DNA of 13,404 bases from Desulfobacteraceae bacterium. Its GTDB lineage: Bacteria; Desulfobacterota; Desulfobulbia; Desulfobulbales; Desulfobulbaceae. Positions within the stretch are counted from its first letter, which is position 1. Each line of letters starts with the position of its first letter. Shown here in pieces: positions 6,574 through 13,038 of the stretch. The notes under the pieces were generated by a model. The model was given only the letters and a program-made list of their open reading frames with translations, was not told the DNA's origin and made no database searches. The stretch is from NCBI GenBank assembly GCA_022837185.1, contig JALHJD010000057.1, positions 1-13,404 on the forward strand. The letters run 5' to 3'. The translations under genes were made by a program, and so were the position numbers.

Positions 6574-7317
6574 CTACCTCATGGAGCGGATCCGGACCTC
6601 GATATCCTTCGCGTCCTTCAGCAGAGCGGCCAACTCGTTGGGGTCCGTTTCACCGTAATGATACGGATACAGGACGCCGGGCCGGAAGGCCAGGGCCGCA
6701 TCGGCCACCATCTCCGGGGTCATGGTGTACGGCAGGTTCATGGGCAGAAAGGCGTAGTCAATGTCCCGCAGCGCCTTCATTTCCGGCGTATTTTCGGTAT
6801 CTCCGGCAAGGTAGATCCTGATGCCCCCAAGGGAGAGAACATACCCGTTGCCTTCCCCCCTGGGGTGGAAAAGTTCCCCGCCGGCGCGCCGGTGGACGAT
6901 ATTATAGGCGGGAATGGCGGCGATGGAAATGTCCTGGACGGTCTGTTGGTCCCCGTTGCCCATGACAAGCCTGCCGGCAACTTTTTCCGCGCATTTTTCC
7001 GTCAGCACGACTTTCGTTGCCGGCGTCCTGACCAGGTTCAGGGCTGTCTCATCCAGGTGGTCCTGATGGTGATGGGTCAGCAGGATAATGTCCGCCTTGG
7101 GCAGCAGCGCATAATCGGCGACCCGGCTGTACGGATCGATGTGGATGACCTTGCCCTGATACTCCAGCATCAGGCTGCCGTGGCCGATGAAGGTCACCGC
7201 GACCTCCCCCCCGGAGGCCGGCAGGATGTCCCGTTCAAACTCCGTCCCGCCCGCAGCCGGGACGGCCAAACCGGCCGTCAGCAGCAGAAACAGGCATAAC
7301 CCGACACAATTGATCAT
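6574..7317 (-). CDS. Exported metallo-beta-lactamase-fold hydrolase (UlaG-like)
   Basis: This 247-residue protein has an N-terminal hydrophobic segment (about 3-22) ending in VPAAGG, read as a Sec signal peptide. It carries the metal-binding HxHxDH motif in THHHQDHLD (His82, His84, Asp86, His87). [10 protein letters not shown] (Asp173) and YHYGET (His220) supply the remaining ligands. The fold matches the UlaG / UPF0173 type of metal-dependent hydrolases with a [20 protein letters not shown] start. Cytosolic relatives act as lactonases or phosphodiesterases; an exported member implies a periplasmic substrate, which is unknown. The start ATG 7317 follows GAGGAGGGAGCC. A longer in-frame reading (to 7692) crosses the preceding gene and is rejected. 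It lies 31 bp after the methyltransferase gene and 7 bp before rlpA, so it is very probably in the same transcript. Confidence 0.87.
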   Translation of the reverse strand: MINCVGLCLFLLLTAGLAVPAAGGTEFERDILPASGGEVAVTFIGHGSLMLEYQGKVIHIDPYSRVADYALLPKADIILLTHHHQDHLDETALNLVRTPATKVVLTEKCAEKVAGRLVMGNGDQQTVQDISIAAIPAYNIVHRRAGGELFHPRGEGNGYVLSLGGIRIYLAGDTENTPEMKALRDIDYAFLPMNLPYTMTPEMVADAALAFRPGVLYPYHYGETDPNELAALLKDAKDIEVRIRSMR

Positions 7318-7348
7318 GGCTCCCTCCTCGCAAGAATTTCCGGGTTGG

Positions 7349-8566
7349 TCAAAAGGTCGGCATGGGAACCGTGCCCCATTTGTGCTGACCTGAGGTCCGG
7401 GCCAGCCCGACCACCTCCTCGGCAAAGGTGTCGTAGTCGACGAGCAGCCTGGGTATCCGCCTCGTCCCCAGGCCAAACAGCCGGTCTCCCGGGACCGGCA
7501 GGCCGCCGTTGTCCACCACGGACACAAAAATAAACCGTTCGATGTCGTAATCCGTTCCGACCCCGCCGAGCGTTCCGATGAAATTATAAAATATCCTGAA
7601 AAATTTGCCCAGTCCACCCTTGAATTTATGCTGGTGCCATTCCAGCACCTCGGGAAACCGCTCGATGACATGGTCGGGGAAATAGCGGTCATGATCCGTC
7701 ACCAGTGCGGCCAGGAAAAAATCACCGGGCATGATATAGGCAAGGTTGACATCCGGGTTTTCGGCCAGGAAGTCCCGGACCCGGTCGTCCGCCAGCAGTT
7801 CATCGTACAGAAGGGAAACTTCCTCCCCGGGGCGATCGAACACCGGAACCAGGGTTATACTGTCCAGCCTGACAGCCGGGAGCTGATGAACGGCATAGTT
7901 CCGGATGCTCATGGCAACGGCAATGGACAGGAACAGCACCACCATATAGCTGACCAGGATCCCGGCCCATTTCGGTCTGATCCAGCCGAAAAAAAGGCGA
8001 AAGAGTCTGCCTCCCGGTTCACCGGGCAGAAACATGGGAATCCTTTCCATGTACTGCTCATAGACGCCCGGCGCCTCGCTTTTCATCCGCCATTCCTCAT
8101 TCCTGGCCAGGAGATAGTAGACGTACAGCATGGTGACGAAAAAAATCAGGATAATGAAACGGGGCCAGTACAGCAGGAGACCGAAACCTGAAATCGCCAG
8201 GAACAGGTACTGGGGATGCCTGATTTTGGAGTAAAAACTGAAGGTCACGACCCCCTTGCCGGTAAACCTTCCCCAGTACAGGGGCACCGCGGCGGTGAAA
8301 AAGAGGACCAGGCCCAGGACGAGCAGTACCTGCAGATAGGACAGGGCAAGGATAAACGGGTCCTGCATGAACACCATGTGGGGCAGAAAAAACTCCGTCG
8401 TCCAGCTGGTGAGGGGCGAGGACCCCAGGAAATTGAGGATCGGGGCGTAGACCGAATAGAAATAGAGCGCGAACGGGGAAATCATGATGATGATTTCAAT
8501 GCCGATCAATCCATAGGCAAGTATCGTTCCCAGCAGCAGCAGTTTGCTGCCTTTCGACGGCGTCAT
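7349..8566 (-). CDS. Membrane methyltransferase of the ICMT/PEMT family with an extra C-terminal domain
   Basis: This 405-residue protein has several transmembrane segments in the first 225 residues. The family signature begins at KIRHPQYLFLAISGFGL (114-130) and continues through a hydrophobic pair to LLARNEEWRMKSEAPGVYEQYM (152-173), where Arg-His-Pro and Glu157/Glu158 correspond to the SAM-binding part of isoprenylcysteine carboxyl / phospholipid methyltransferases. The substrate is unknown. After a final TM helix (about 203-219), residues 230-405 form a soluble domain of about 175 residues that I do not recognise, with repeated Asp/aromatic blocks (LAYIMPGDFFLAAL, GTDYDIERFIFVSVV, RLLVDYDTFAEEVV). 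The start ATG 8566 has GGGAG upstream; longer in-frame readings pass through the promoter at 8619-8647. It is first in the minus-strand run. Confidence 0.8.
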   Translation of the reverse strand: MTPSKGSKLLLLGTILAYGLIGIEIIIMISPFALYFYSVYAPILNFLGSSPLTSWTTEFFLPHMVFMQDPFILALSYLQVLLVLGLVLFFTAAVPLYWGRFTGKGVVTFSFYSKIRHPQYLFLAISGFGLLLYWPRFIILIFFVTMLYVYYLLARNEEWRMKSEAPGVYEQYMERIPMFLPGEPGGRLFRLFFGWIRPKWAGILVSYMVVLFLSIAVAMSIRNYAVHQLPAVRLDSITLVPVFDRPGEEVSLLYDELLADDRVRDFLAENPDVNLAYIMPGDFFLAALVTDHDRYFPDHVIERFPEVLEWHQHKFKGGLGKFFRIFYNFIGTLGGVGTDYDIERFIFVSVVDNGGLPVPGDRLFGLGTRRIPRLLVDYDTFAEEVVGLARTSGQHKWGTVPMPTF

Positions 8567-8618
8567 GGATGCGCTCCCTTTCGGTTCCGGCCGCGGCCGT
8601 TTTCCTGTCCCTTGGCGA

Positions 8619-8647
8619 ACTATAAGAACTGTTTCCCCGCCTGTCAG
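8619..8647 (-). promoter_or_regulatory. Sigma-70-type promoter of the minus-strand five-gene run
   Basis: On the minus strand CTGACA (8642-8647) and TATAGT (8619-8624) are separated by exactly 17 bp, each one base off consensus. The start site would be near 8612, leaving a leader of about 45 nt before ATG 8566. This is the strongest housekeeping-type promoter I see in the window. Confidence 0.72.
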
Positions 8648-8699
8648 CATGGCATCGTCCATTCTTCGGCCGCGGGCGGGTGCCGGATTTTGTCCCGTG

Positions 8700-8728
8700 T
8701 TTTCAATCGGCAAAAATAATGGTATAAG
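8700..8728 (+). promoter_or_regulatory. Sigma-70-type promoter of the trmO operon
   Basis: On the plus strand TTTTCA (8700-8705) and TATAAG (8723-8728) are 17 bp apart, with an AT-rich spacer. Transcription would start near 8736, giving a leader of about 145 nt before ATG 8880. The leader is GC-rich and I see no known riboswitch or leader peptide in it. It is divergent from the promoter at 8619-8647. Confidence 0.6.
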
Positions 8729-8879
8729 ACAGGGAGTCCCGAACCGTCCAGGCCAAATCGCCCCGCCCCGGATCAGTAACCGCCAGGGGCTTGCCGCGGC
8801 CGTCCTCCGTTTCGCGGGTCAGGATGCCGCTGAACCCGCCGCGCGGATGATTGCCGCTCTTCACCGGGAGGGAAGCAAC

Positions 8880-9374
8880 ATGATTAAAATCCCTGACCCA
8901 GCGTATTTCCGGGTCCGGCCCGTGGGTGTCGTCAGTTCGACCCTCAAGCGGCGGGAGGAGTGTCCGCGGCAGGGCCGCGAGGGCGCGCCCGACGCCTGGC
9001 TGGAGATATATCCGGAGTACGCCGGGGCCCTGGAGGGAATCGGGCCCGGCAGTGAAATACTTGTCCTGACCTGGCTCCACCTGGCAGCCAGGGATGTCCT
9101 GAAAGTACATCCCCGCGGGAATCCCGACAATCCCCTGCGCGGCGTTTTCGCCACCCGCTCTCCCAGCCGCCCGAACCCGGTGGGCCTGCACCCGGTCAGG
9201 GTCATGGCCGTGGAAGGCACCGCCAGGATCAGGGTGGAGCCCCTCGAAGTGCTTGACGGCACACCGGTCATCGACATCAAACCGGCTTTTCACCGGGCGA
9301 ACCGGCAGGACGGCGACGAACCGGCGGTCAGCCCTTCGCAGGCGCGGAGCATGGAATCCCGGAGCAGCCGATGA
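8880..9374 (+). CDS. trmO: TrmO / TsaA-like tRNA methyltransferase domain protein
   Basis: This 164-residue protein of the UPF0066/YaeB family has the signature GVFATRSPSRPNPVGLHPVRV split over residues 88-108, plus DGTPVIDIKP at 126-135. WLEIYPEYAGALEGIGPGSEI also matches the family's beta-barrel start. In E. coli TrmO uses SAM to N6-methylate the t6A37 base of certain tRNAs. This copy has only the N-terminal SAM-binding domain and lacks the C-terminal domain of the 235-residue E. coli enzyme, as in shorter prokaryotic members. The start ATG 8880 is preceded by GGGAGGG. Longer in-frame readings (to 8544) would cross the promoter and both divergent leaders. The stop overlaps the next start by ATGA. 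The family is certain; the tRNA role is inferred from family. Confidence 0.87.
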   Translation: MIKIPDPAYFRVRPVGVVSSTLKRREECPRQGREGAPDAWLEIYPEYAGALEGIGPGSEILVLTWLHLAARDVLKVHPRGNPDNPLRGVFATRSPSRPNPVGLHPVRVMAVEGTARIRVEPLEVLDGTPVIDIKPAFHRANRQDGDEPAVSPSQARSMESRSSR

Positions 9375-10471
9375 TTCCCAGGAAAACGATCCTCGGCAAT
9401 GAACTGATCAGGGAAATCATAGCGATCAGGGTCGATACCCTGTGGAAGATGCTTGGCTACCGGAGGGCGGGATTCCTGCCCGACCCATCCGAGGAGGGCG
9501 CCACCGGCAGATATGACAATAAGGGAGCAATTTTTATTCCCGGCGGCCTCATCTATCAGGATGTGGATGAAAAATCCATCCGTTATGATCGGTACGGCAA
9601 CATAGAGGCCGATGCCTTCAGGAAGAAAATCAGAGAGGCCATGCGGTTTGACAACGCCACCCTGCTCTATGCCGACGGCATGGTCTCCGGCATCAACCTG
9701 GACAGCGGGTTTTTCTCCAGGGCCGCCAGAAAAATATACACCTATAAAAAGGCCGCCTTCAGGAGAATTAAGACCATCGGCAAAGGCATACCCCTGGAAA
9801 TAAGTTCCGACGATATTATCCGCAGCCATTGTCCGGTGTACATGAAGCCCCCTTACGGCGCCAGAACCAGGATCAGCACCTGCGTCGCCGTTGCCCTGAT
9901 AGACTCGCCCATGTATTTTGCCTACTGTAAAACCGAGCTGAATTTCACCGGCAGCCAGTCCCGGAAATTTTCCGCCACCCTCGACCGGGCCCGGGAACCG
10001 GCGGTCTCGAAAAGCGGTGCCGTACTTTTCCCCCCGTATATAGTCGTCTGCCATGACACCCGGTACAAGGAGGCCGCCTACACGGGCCTGACAAGGATAC
10101 TGGGCATCGGCCGGTTCGGCGAATTCGCCAGCTTCACCCTGGAGGAGGTATCCAAAACCCTGCTCGCCGAAGCGCAGCGCAAGAAACAGCATATCTGCCC
10201 GGATGACATCTTTGCCAGCTACAACGGCCTGGACATCGTCGGCGTCCTGCGGGTTTACGCCCCCACCAATCCGGGCAGGCGTCTGCTCAAGTATGATCTC
10301 CATATCGTCTCGCCGGCCAAAGACCTCGGCCTGGACGTCGACCGCCTCGCCCGGAAATCGAGGATCCGCTATCATGTGCCCCGGGAGCGGAAAACACGGG
10401 CGTCCCGGTCCCGCAGCAGGTCAGGCTGCCCGGACGAAACAGGAAAAGAGCCCGGTTCGGGCAGGCAATGA
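9371..10471 (+). CDS. Unrecognised conserved-looking protein, middle gene of the trmO operon
   Basis: This 366-residue, apparently soluble protein has no signal peptide or membrane segment. I do not recognise the family with confidence. Visible features are a KGAIFIPGGLIYQDV strand-turn block (51-65), an ADGMVSGINLDSGFF block (101-115), PPYGARTRISTCVAVALIDS (160-179), then ILGIGRFGEFASFTLEEVSK (243-262). The C-terminal tail of about 30 residues is Arg/Ser-rich and probably disordered. The DG-hydrophobic and GARTR blocks faintly recall the DGA and RHR motifs of diadenylate cyclase (DisA_N) domains. However, the catalytic residues differ (Met for Ala, Thr for His) and the spacing of about 60 residues is too long, so I do not assign that function. 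It is overlapped by ATGA at both ends (trmO before, patatin-like gene after). It is certainly a real gene, with unknown function. Confidence 0.75.
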   Translation: MIPRKTILGNELIREIIAIRVDTLWKMLGYRRAGFLPDPSEEGATGRYDNKGAIFIPGGLIYQDVDEKSIRYDRYGNIEADAFRKKIREAMRFDNATLLYADGMVSGINLDSGFFSRAARKIYTYKKAAFRRIKTIGKGIPLEISSDDIIRSHCPVYMKPPYGARTRISTCVAVALIDSPMYFAYCKTELNFTGSQSRKFSATLDRAREPAVSKSGAVLFPPYIVVCHDTRYKEAAYTGLTRILGIGRFGEFASFTLEEVSKTLLAEAQRKKQHICPDDIFASYNGLDIVGVLRVYAPTNPGRRLLKYDLHIVSPAKDLGLDVDRLARKSRIRYHVPRERKTRASRSRSRSGCPDETGKEPGSGRQ

Positions 10472-11385
10472 AGCAGAAAGGCAAACCAATCATCGGCCTT
10501 GCCCTGGGCAGCGGCTCTTCCCGGGGATGGGCCCATATAGGCATTGTAAATGCCCTGTCCGAACAGGGAATAGAGCCCGACATACTCTGCGGCACGTCAA
10601 TCGGGTCCCTGGTCGGCGCGTCCCATGCCGCCGGCAACCTGCCGAAGCTGGAGGCGTGGGTCCGCTCCCTGACCCGGTTCGAAACCATCAGGTTTTTTGA
10701 AATCAATTCCTCCCTGAACGGGTTTGTCGATACGGAGCGGCTGCGCCTGTTTCTCAACAGGTATGTCGCCGGCGACCATCTGCGCATCGAGGACCTGGAC
10801 AAGCGGTTTGCCGCCGTGTCCACCGATCTGGAGTCCGGACGGGAAATCTGGTTTACCGGCGGACCGATCCTCGATGCGGTGTGGGCCTCCATTTCCGTCC
10901 CCGGCCTGTTCCCCGCCATCAAGAACGATGACCGCTGGCTGGTTGACGGCGGCCTTGTCAACCCGGTCCCGGTTTCCGTCTGCCGCGCCCTGGGCGCCGA
11001 CATCGTCATTGCCGTCAACCTGCACGGCGACATCGTCGGCCGGCATTTCGCCCGGGCAGCCAGGCCGCCGGACCGGGCGGAGGGAATAAAGGGAAAGATC
11101 ACCGGCATGGTCAGGGAATACACCGATACCTTTTTTTCCTCCCAGCGGGAGAACGACAAGCCCCCGAGCCTGTTCGATGCCATCGCCGGATCGGTGAACA
11201 TCATCCAGGACCGGATCACCCGCAGCCGCATGGCAGGGGACCCGCCCGATATTCTGCTTGCCCCCAAACTGGCCCGGATAGGTCTTTTGGAATTTTACCG
11301 GGCCGACGAAGCCATTGCCGAAGGGAAAAAATGCGTTGCCCGCATGCTGCCGGAAATCCTGCATGTAACCGGCGCCGGCAGATAA
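10468..11385 (+). CDS. Patatin-like phospholipase, RssA-type
   Basis: This 305-residue patatin-fold acyl hydrolase is of the short bacterial RssA/YlbK type. The oxyanion-hole loop is GSGSSRGWAHIG (14-25), a variant of the usual GGGxxRG in which Ser replaces the middle Gly. The nucleophile elbow GTSIGS places the catalytic Ser at 44, and the catalytic Asp is Asp160 in LVDGGLVNPVPV. VWASISVPGLFPAI (138-151) is also typical. It has no signal peptide, so it probably acts on membrane lipids from the cytoplasmic side; the substrate is not predictable. Its start overlaps the previous gene by ATGA, so it ends a three-gene coupled unit (trmO, unknown, patatin). Confidence 0.9.
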   Translation: MKQKGKPIIGLALGSGSSRGWAHIGIVNALSEQGIEPDILCGTSIGSLVGASHAAGNLPKLEAWVRSLTRFETIRFFEINSSLNGFVDTERLRLFLNRYVAGDHLRIEDLDKRFAAVSTDLESGREIWFTGGPILDAVWASISVPGLFPAIKNDDRWLVDGGLVNPVPVSVCRALGADIVIAVNLHGDIVGRHFARAARPPDRAEGIKGKITGMVREYTDTFFSSQRENDKPPSLFDAIAGSVNIIQDRITRSRMAGDPPDILLAPKLARIGLLEFYRADEAIAEGKKCVARMLPEILHVTGAGR

Positions 11386-11659
11386 GAACGGATCCCCTCC
11401 TCTCCAAAACCCGCCCGGCAGCGGCGCCAACCGTCCGGGCGGACCGGACCCGAGGGGCACATTGTGGTCATTTCCCTATCCTTCATCTGGGCATATCCCC
11501 AACCCCAGGCCCGGCCGAATACCCGGGACAATCGCTGCTTTTTCGTAATTGCCCGGAATCATTGTTAATGAGCAATTGTCCGAATATCGGCCTGGAAATT
11601 GCATAACTCCCCGTAAAGCACTGTACCTTGAAATCGAACCCCTGACCGGGCGCATCAAT
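11386..11659. other. Gene-free spacer after the patatin gene
   Basis: This 274-bp spacer has no coding region I can support. Its first third is GC-rich and holds the hairpin at 11411-11442. From about 11535 the base composition becomes clearly more AT-rich than the flanking genes. An outer inverted repeat aattgc/gcaatt (11547-11552 and 11572-11577) encloses a small catt/aatg dyad (11560-11570). This could be an operator or just chance; no -10/-35 pair is convincing. Confidence 0.4.
11411..11442 (+). terminator. Possible transcript-end hairpin after the patatin gene
   Basis: An 8-bp GC stem (ccgcccgg at 11411-11418 with ccgggcgg at 11435-11442) encloses a 16-nt loop 25 bp after the stop codon. 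There is no following T run, so this is not a classical intrinsic terminator. It may be a Rho-linked 3' hairpin. Confidence 0.3.
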
Positions 11660-11824
11660 ATGAACATCGCACAGCACATTTCGGTTCTGGACAGATTACG
11701 GCACCTGTTGAACCCATTGCACGTATACTGTCGCCTGACCCATCTCGGAATTTCCGGCAAGGTTGCCCGGGACATCTGTAAAATCTATGAATCGGGGATA
11801 TACAGGCCGACCCTCGGCCGGTAA
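11660..11824 (+). CDS. Small basic protein of 54 residues with an LNPLHVYCRL motif
   Basis: A 54-residue frame from ATG 11660 to the TAA at 11822. It reads as a plausible helix-rich small protein: a short N-terminus, then LLNPLHVYCRLTHLGISGKV and a C-terminal helix ARDICKIYESGIYR. This pattern (NPLHVYCRL, then ALARxxxxxYE-like) resembles small uncharacterised proteins I believe occur in Desulfobacterota, but I cannot verify that here. There is no good Shine-Dalgarno upstream. An in-frame TTG start at 11549 would extend it to 91 residues, but that extension looks less protein-like. It has no signal peptide and one Cys. It sits alone between the trmO operon and the exported protein at 11870, on the same strand. 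Function unknown. Confidence 0.5.
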   Translation: MNIAQHISVLDRLRHLLNPLHVYCRLTHLGISGKVARDICKIYESGIYRPTLGR

Positions 11825-11869
11825 CGATCCCGGCCGGCGCAGGTTCGACACGTCCTGATACATAATCCC

Positions 11870-12304
11870 ATGAAGCGCACGAAGGCACAGCCTTTCCTCC
11901 TGATCCCGCTGCTGCTCATATTTGTTTTTTCCTGGACCCAGGCCAGTGAGACCGTTCTCTGCGTCAGCGACTCGCAGACCCATTACGTCAAGCGCAATCC
12001 GCTGCGGATGATGGCCTGCCATGACTCCGCCGGCGAGACATCCCACTCCCCGGGCCACGCCGAGGCCCGGTCTCTGCATCCCGGCGCCTCGGCCTGCACA
12101 GAAATTATCCTGGCATCGGCCAACTCGATCCGGCAACCGGACGACCAGCAGTTCAAGGCAACCCCCGTTTCCCTGCCTTCCTGGCCGGCAACGGATATCA
12201 CCGCGTCGGCGCCCCCGGTTCATGCCGCCCGGTACGCGTCTTTACAGAACACCCTTCACAACCCTGCCCTGCGCGCCCTGCGCACAACCGTTCTCCTGAT
12301 TTGA
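11870..12304 (+). CDS. Small exported Cys/His-containing protein of unknown function
   Basis: This 144-residue protein has a clear Sec signal peptide (basic MKRTKAQ, hydrophobic 9-21, cleavage near TQAS-E at about 25-27). The mature part begins ETVLCVSDSQTHYV and has Cys31, Cys50 and Cys76 with several nearby His (38, 51, 59, 63, 70), then a Pro/Ala-rich low-complexity middle. It ends in ALRTTVLLI. The VLCV start and R-T-x-VLLI end resemble small exported proteins that I recall sitting ahead of metal-efflux or cytochrome genes, but no named family is certain. No strong ribosome site precedes ATG 11870, so the start is supported mainly by the signal peptide. It is encoded 144 bp ahead of the TPR-ResB locus on the same strand and may be transcribed with it. 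Confidence 0.6.
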   Translation: MKRTKAQPFLLIPLLLIFVFSWTQASETVLCVSDSQTHYVKRNPLRMMACHDSAGETSHSPGHAEARSLHPGASACTEIILASANSIRQPDDQQFKATPVSLPSWPATDITASAPPVHAARYASLQNTLHNPALRALRTTVLLI

Positions 12305-12448
12305 TACAGTCCTCCCGGCGTTCTCCATCACCGGACGCCCGGAACGACAGCAGCAGCCGCTGAGCGCCGCCCCCCTGTCTCCCGAGAGAGAAACAGGCCC
12401 GGACTTTGCGAACCGCATAGTTGCCAACAGTATCAAACGGAGAAAATA
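12305..12448. other. Spacer ahead of the TPR-resB operon
   Basis: This 144-bp spacer is GC-rich at first and more AT-rich near the TPR start. No convincing -35/-10 or -24/-12 promoter and no intrinsic terminator is visible. Whether the operon starts here or upstream of the exported-protein gene is open. Confidence 0.35.
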
Positions 12449-13033
12449 ATGAATCCGAACAATACGATAACAAGACAAAAACTCTGTATCAGCATTGTCG
12501 TTTCCCTGCTGATCGGGTTTCTGGCCGGGATCGTCTTCAGCGATCGCGGCCCCGTCGATGCCAATGCGTATGCGCCCCAGACCGGCACGGCCGCCAACCC
12601 GGCCGGCCAGCACGCCGCCCTCGAACGCGAGGTGGCCGCCAACCCGGACAATCCCACGGCATGGACTCGACTGGGCAATCACTATTTTGACACCGAGCAG
12701 TACCAGAAAGCCATCGACGCCTATACCCGGTCCCTGGAGCTTGCCCCCGGCGATCCGCATGTGATGACCGATCTGGGCGTCATGTACAGGAGCATCGGCC
12801 AGCCTGAAAAGGCCGTGGAACTGTTCCGGGAAGCCGCGGCCATCGATCCCCGGCACGAGCAGTCGCGGTTCAATACCGGCATCGTCCTGCTCTACGATCT
12901 GAATAGCCCGGCCGAAGCGCTTTCCGCGTGGCAGGACCTGCTGGGGATCAATCCGCTGGCGCGCGTCTCCGACGGCCGCTCTCTTCAGCAAATCGTCGAT
13001 GAACTCCAACAGTCCGCCACGCAGCAGAGGTAG
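12449..13033 (+). CDS. Membrane-anchored TPR protein of the cytochrome c maturation locus
   Basis: This 194-residue protein has a single N-terminal transmembrane anchor (about 11-30), a short Ala/Pro linker and about three tetratricopeptide repeats (roughly 70-103, 104-137, 138-170). Repeat hallmarks are AWTRLGNHYFDTEQYQKAID, VMTDLGVMYRSIGQPEKAVE and FNTGIVLLYDLNSPAEALSA. The arrangement resembles CcmH/NrfG-type TPR subunits that hold apocytochrome during haem attachment. GGAG lies 7 nt before ATG 12449. The stop is 5 bp before the resB start, and the resB ribosome site overlaps the stop region, which supports an operon. A role in presenting apocytochrome to ResB/CcsA is inferred from position. 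Confidence 0.85.
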   Translation: MNPNNTITRQKLCISIVVSLLIGFLAGIVFSDRGPVDANAYAPQTGTAANPAGQHAALEREVAANPDNPTAWTRLGNHYFDTEQYQKAIDAYTRSLELAPGDPHVMTDLGVMYRSIGQPEKAVELFREAAAIDPRHEQSRFNTGIVLLYDLNSPAEALSAWQDLLGINPLARVSDGRSLQQIVDELQQSATQQR

Positions 13034-13038
13034 AAATT

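Noticed and set aside
7628..8719. Two long plus-strand open frames opposite the methyltransferase gene
   Set aside because: Their products are Gln/Asp/His-rich and low in order, the usual look of antisense frames over hydrophobic genes. The minus strand encodes membrane helices and a family motif.
9290..10375. 361-residue minus-strand open frame opposite the unknown trmO-operon gene
   Set aside because: Because the plus-strand gene is unrecognised I compared both. The plus frame has ATGA overlaps with trmO and the patatin-like gene and a balanced composition, while the minus frame lacks a ribosome site and reads as Gly/Asp-rich antisense.
9371..10471. Firm assignment of the unknown protein as a diadenylate cyclase
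   Set aside because: The catalytic DGA and RHR motifs are not intact and their spacing is roughly double the usual, so the resemblance is reported only as a lead.
12242..13009. 255-residue minus-strand open frame opposite the TPR gene
   Set aside because: It lies antisense to a well-supported TPR gene with a ribosome site and clear repeats. The antisense product has no recognisable domain; long antisense frames are common at this GC content.
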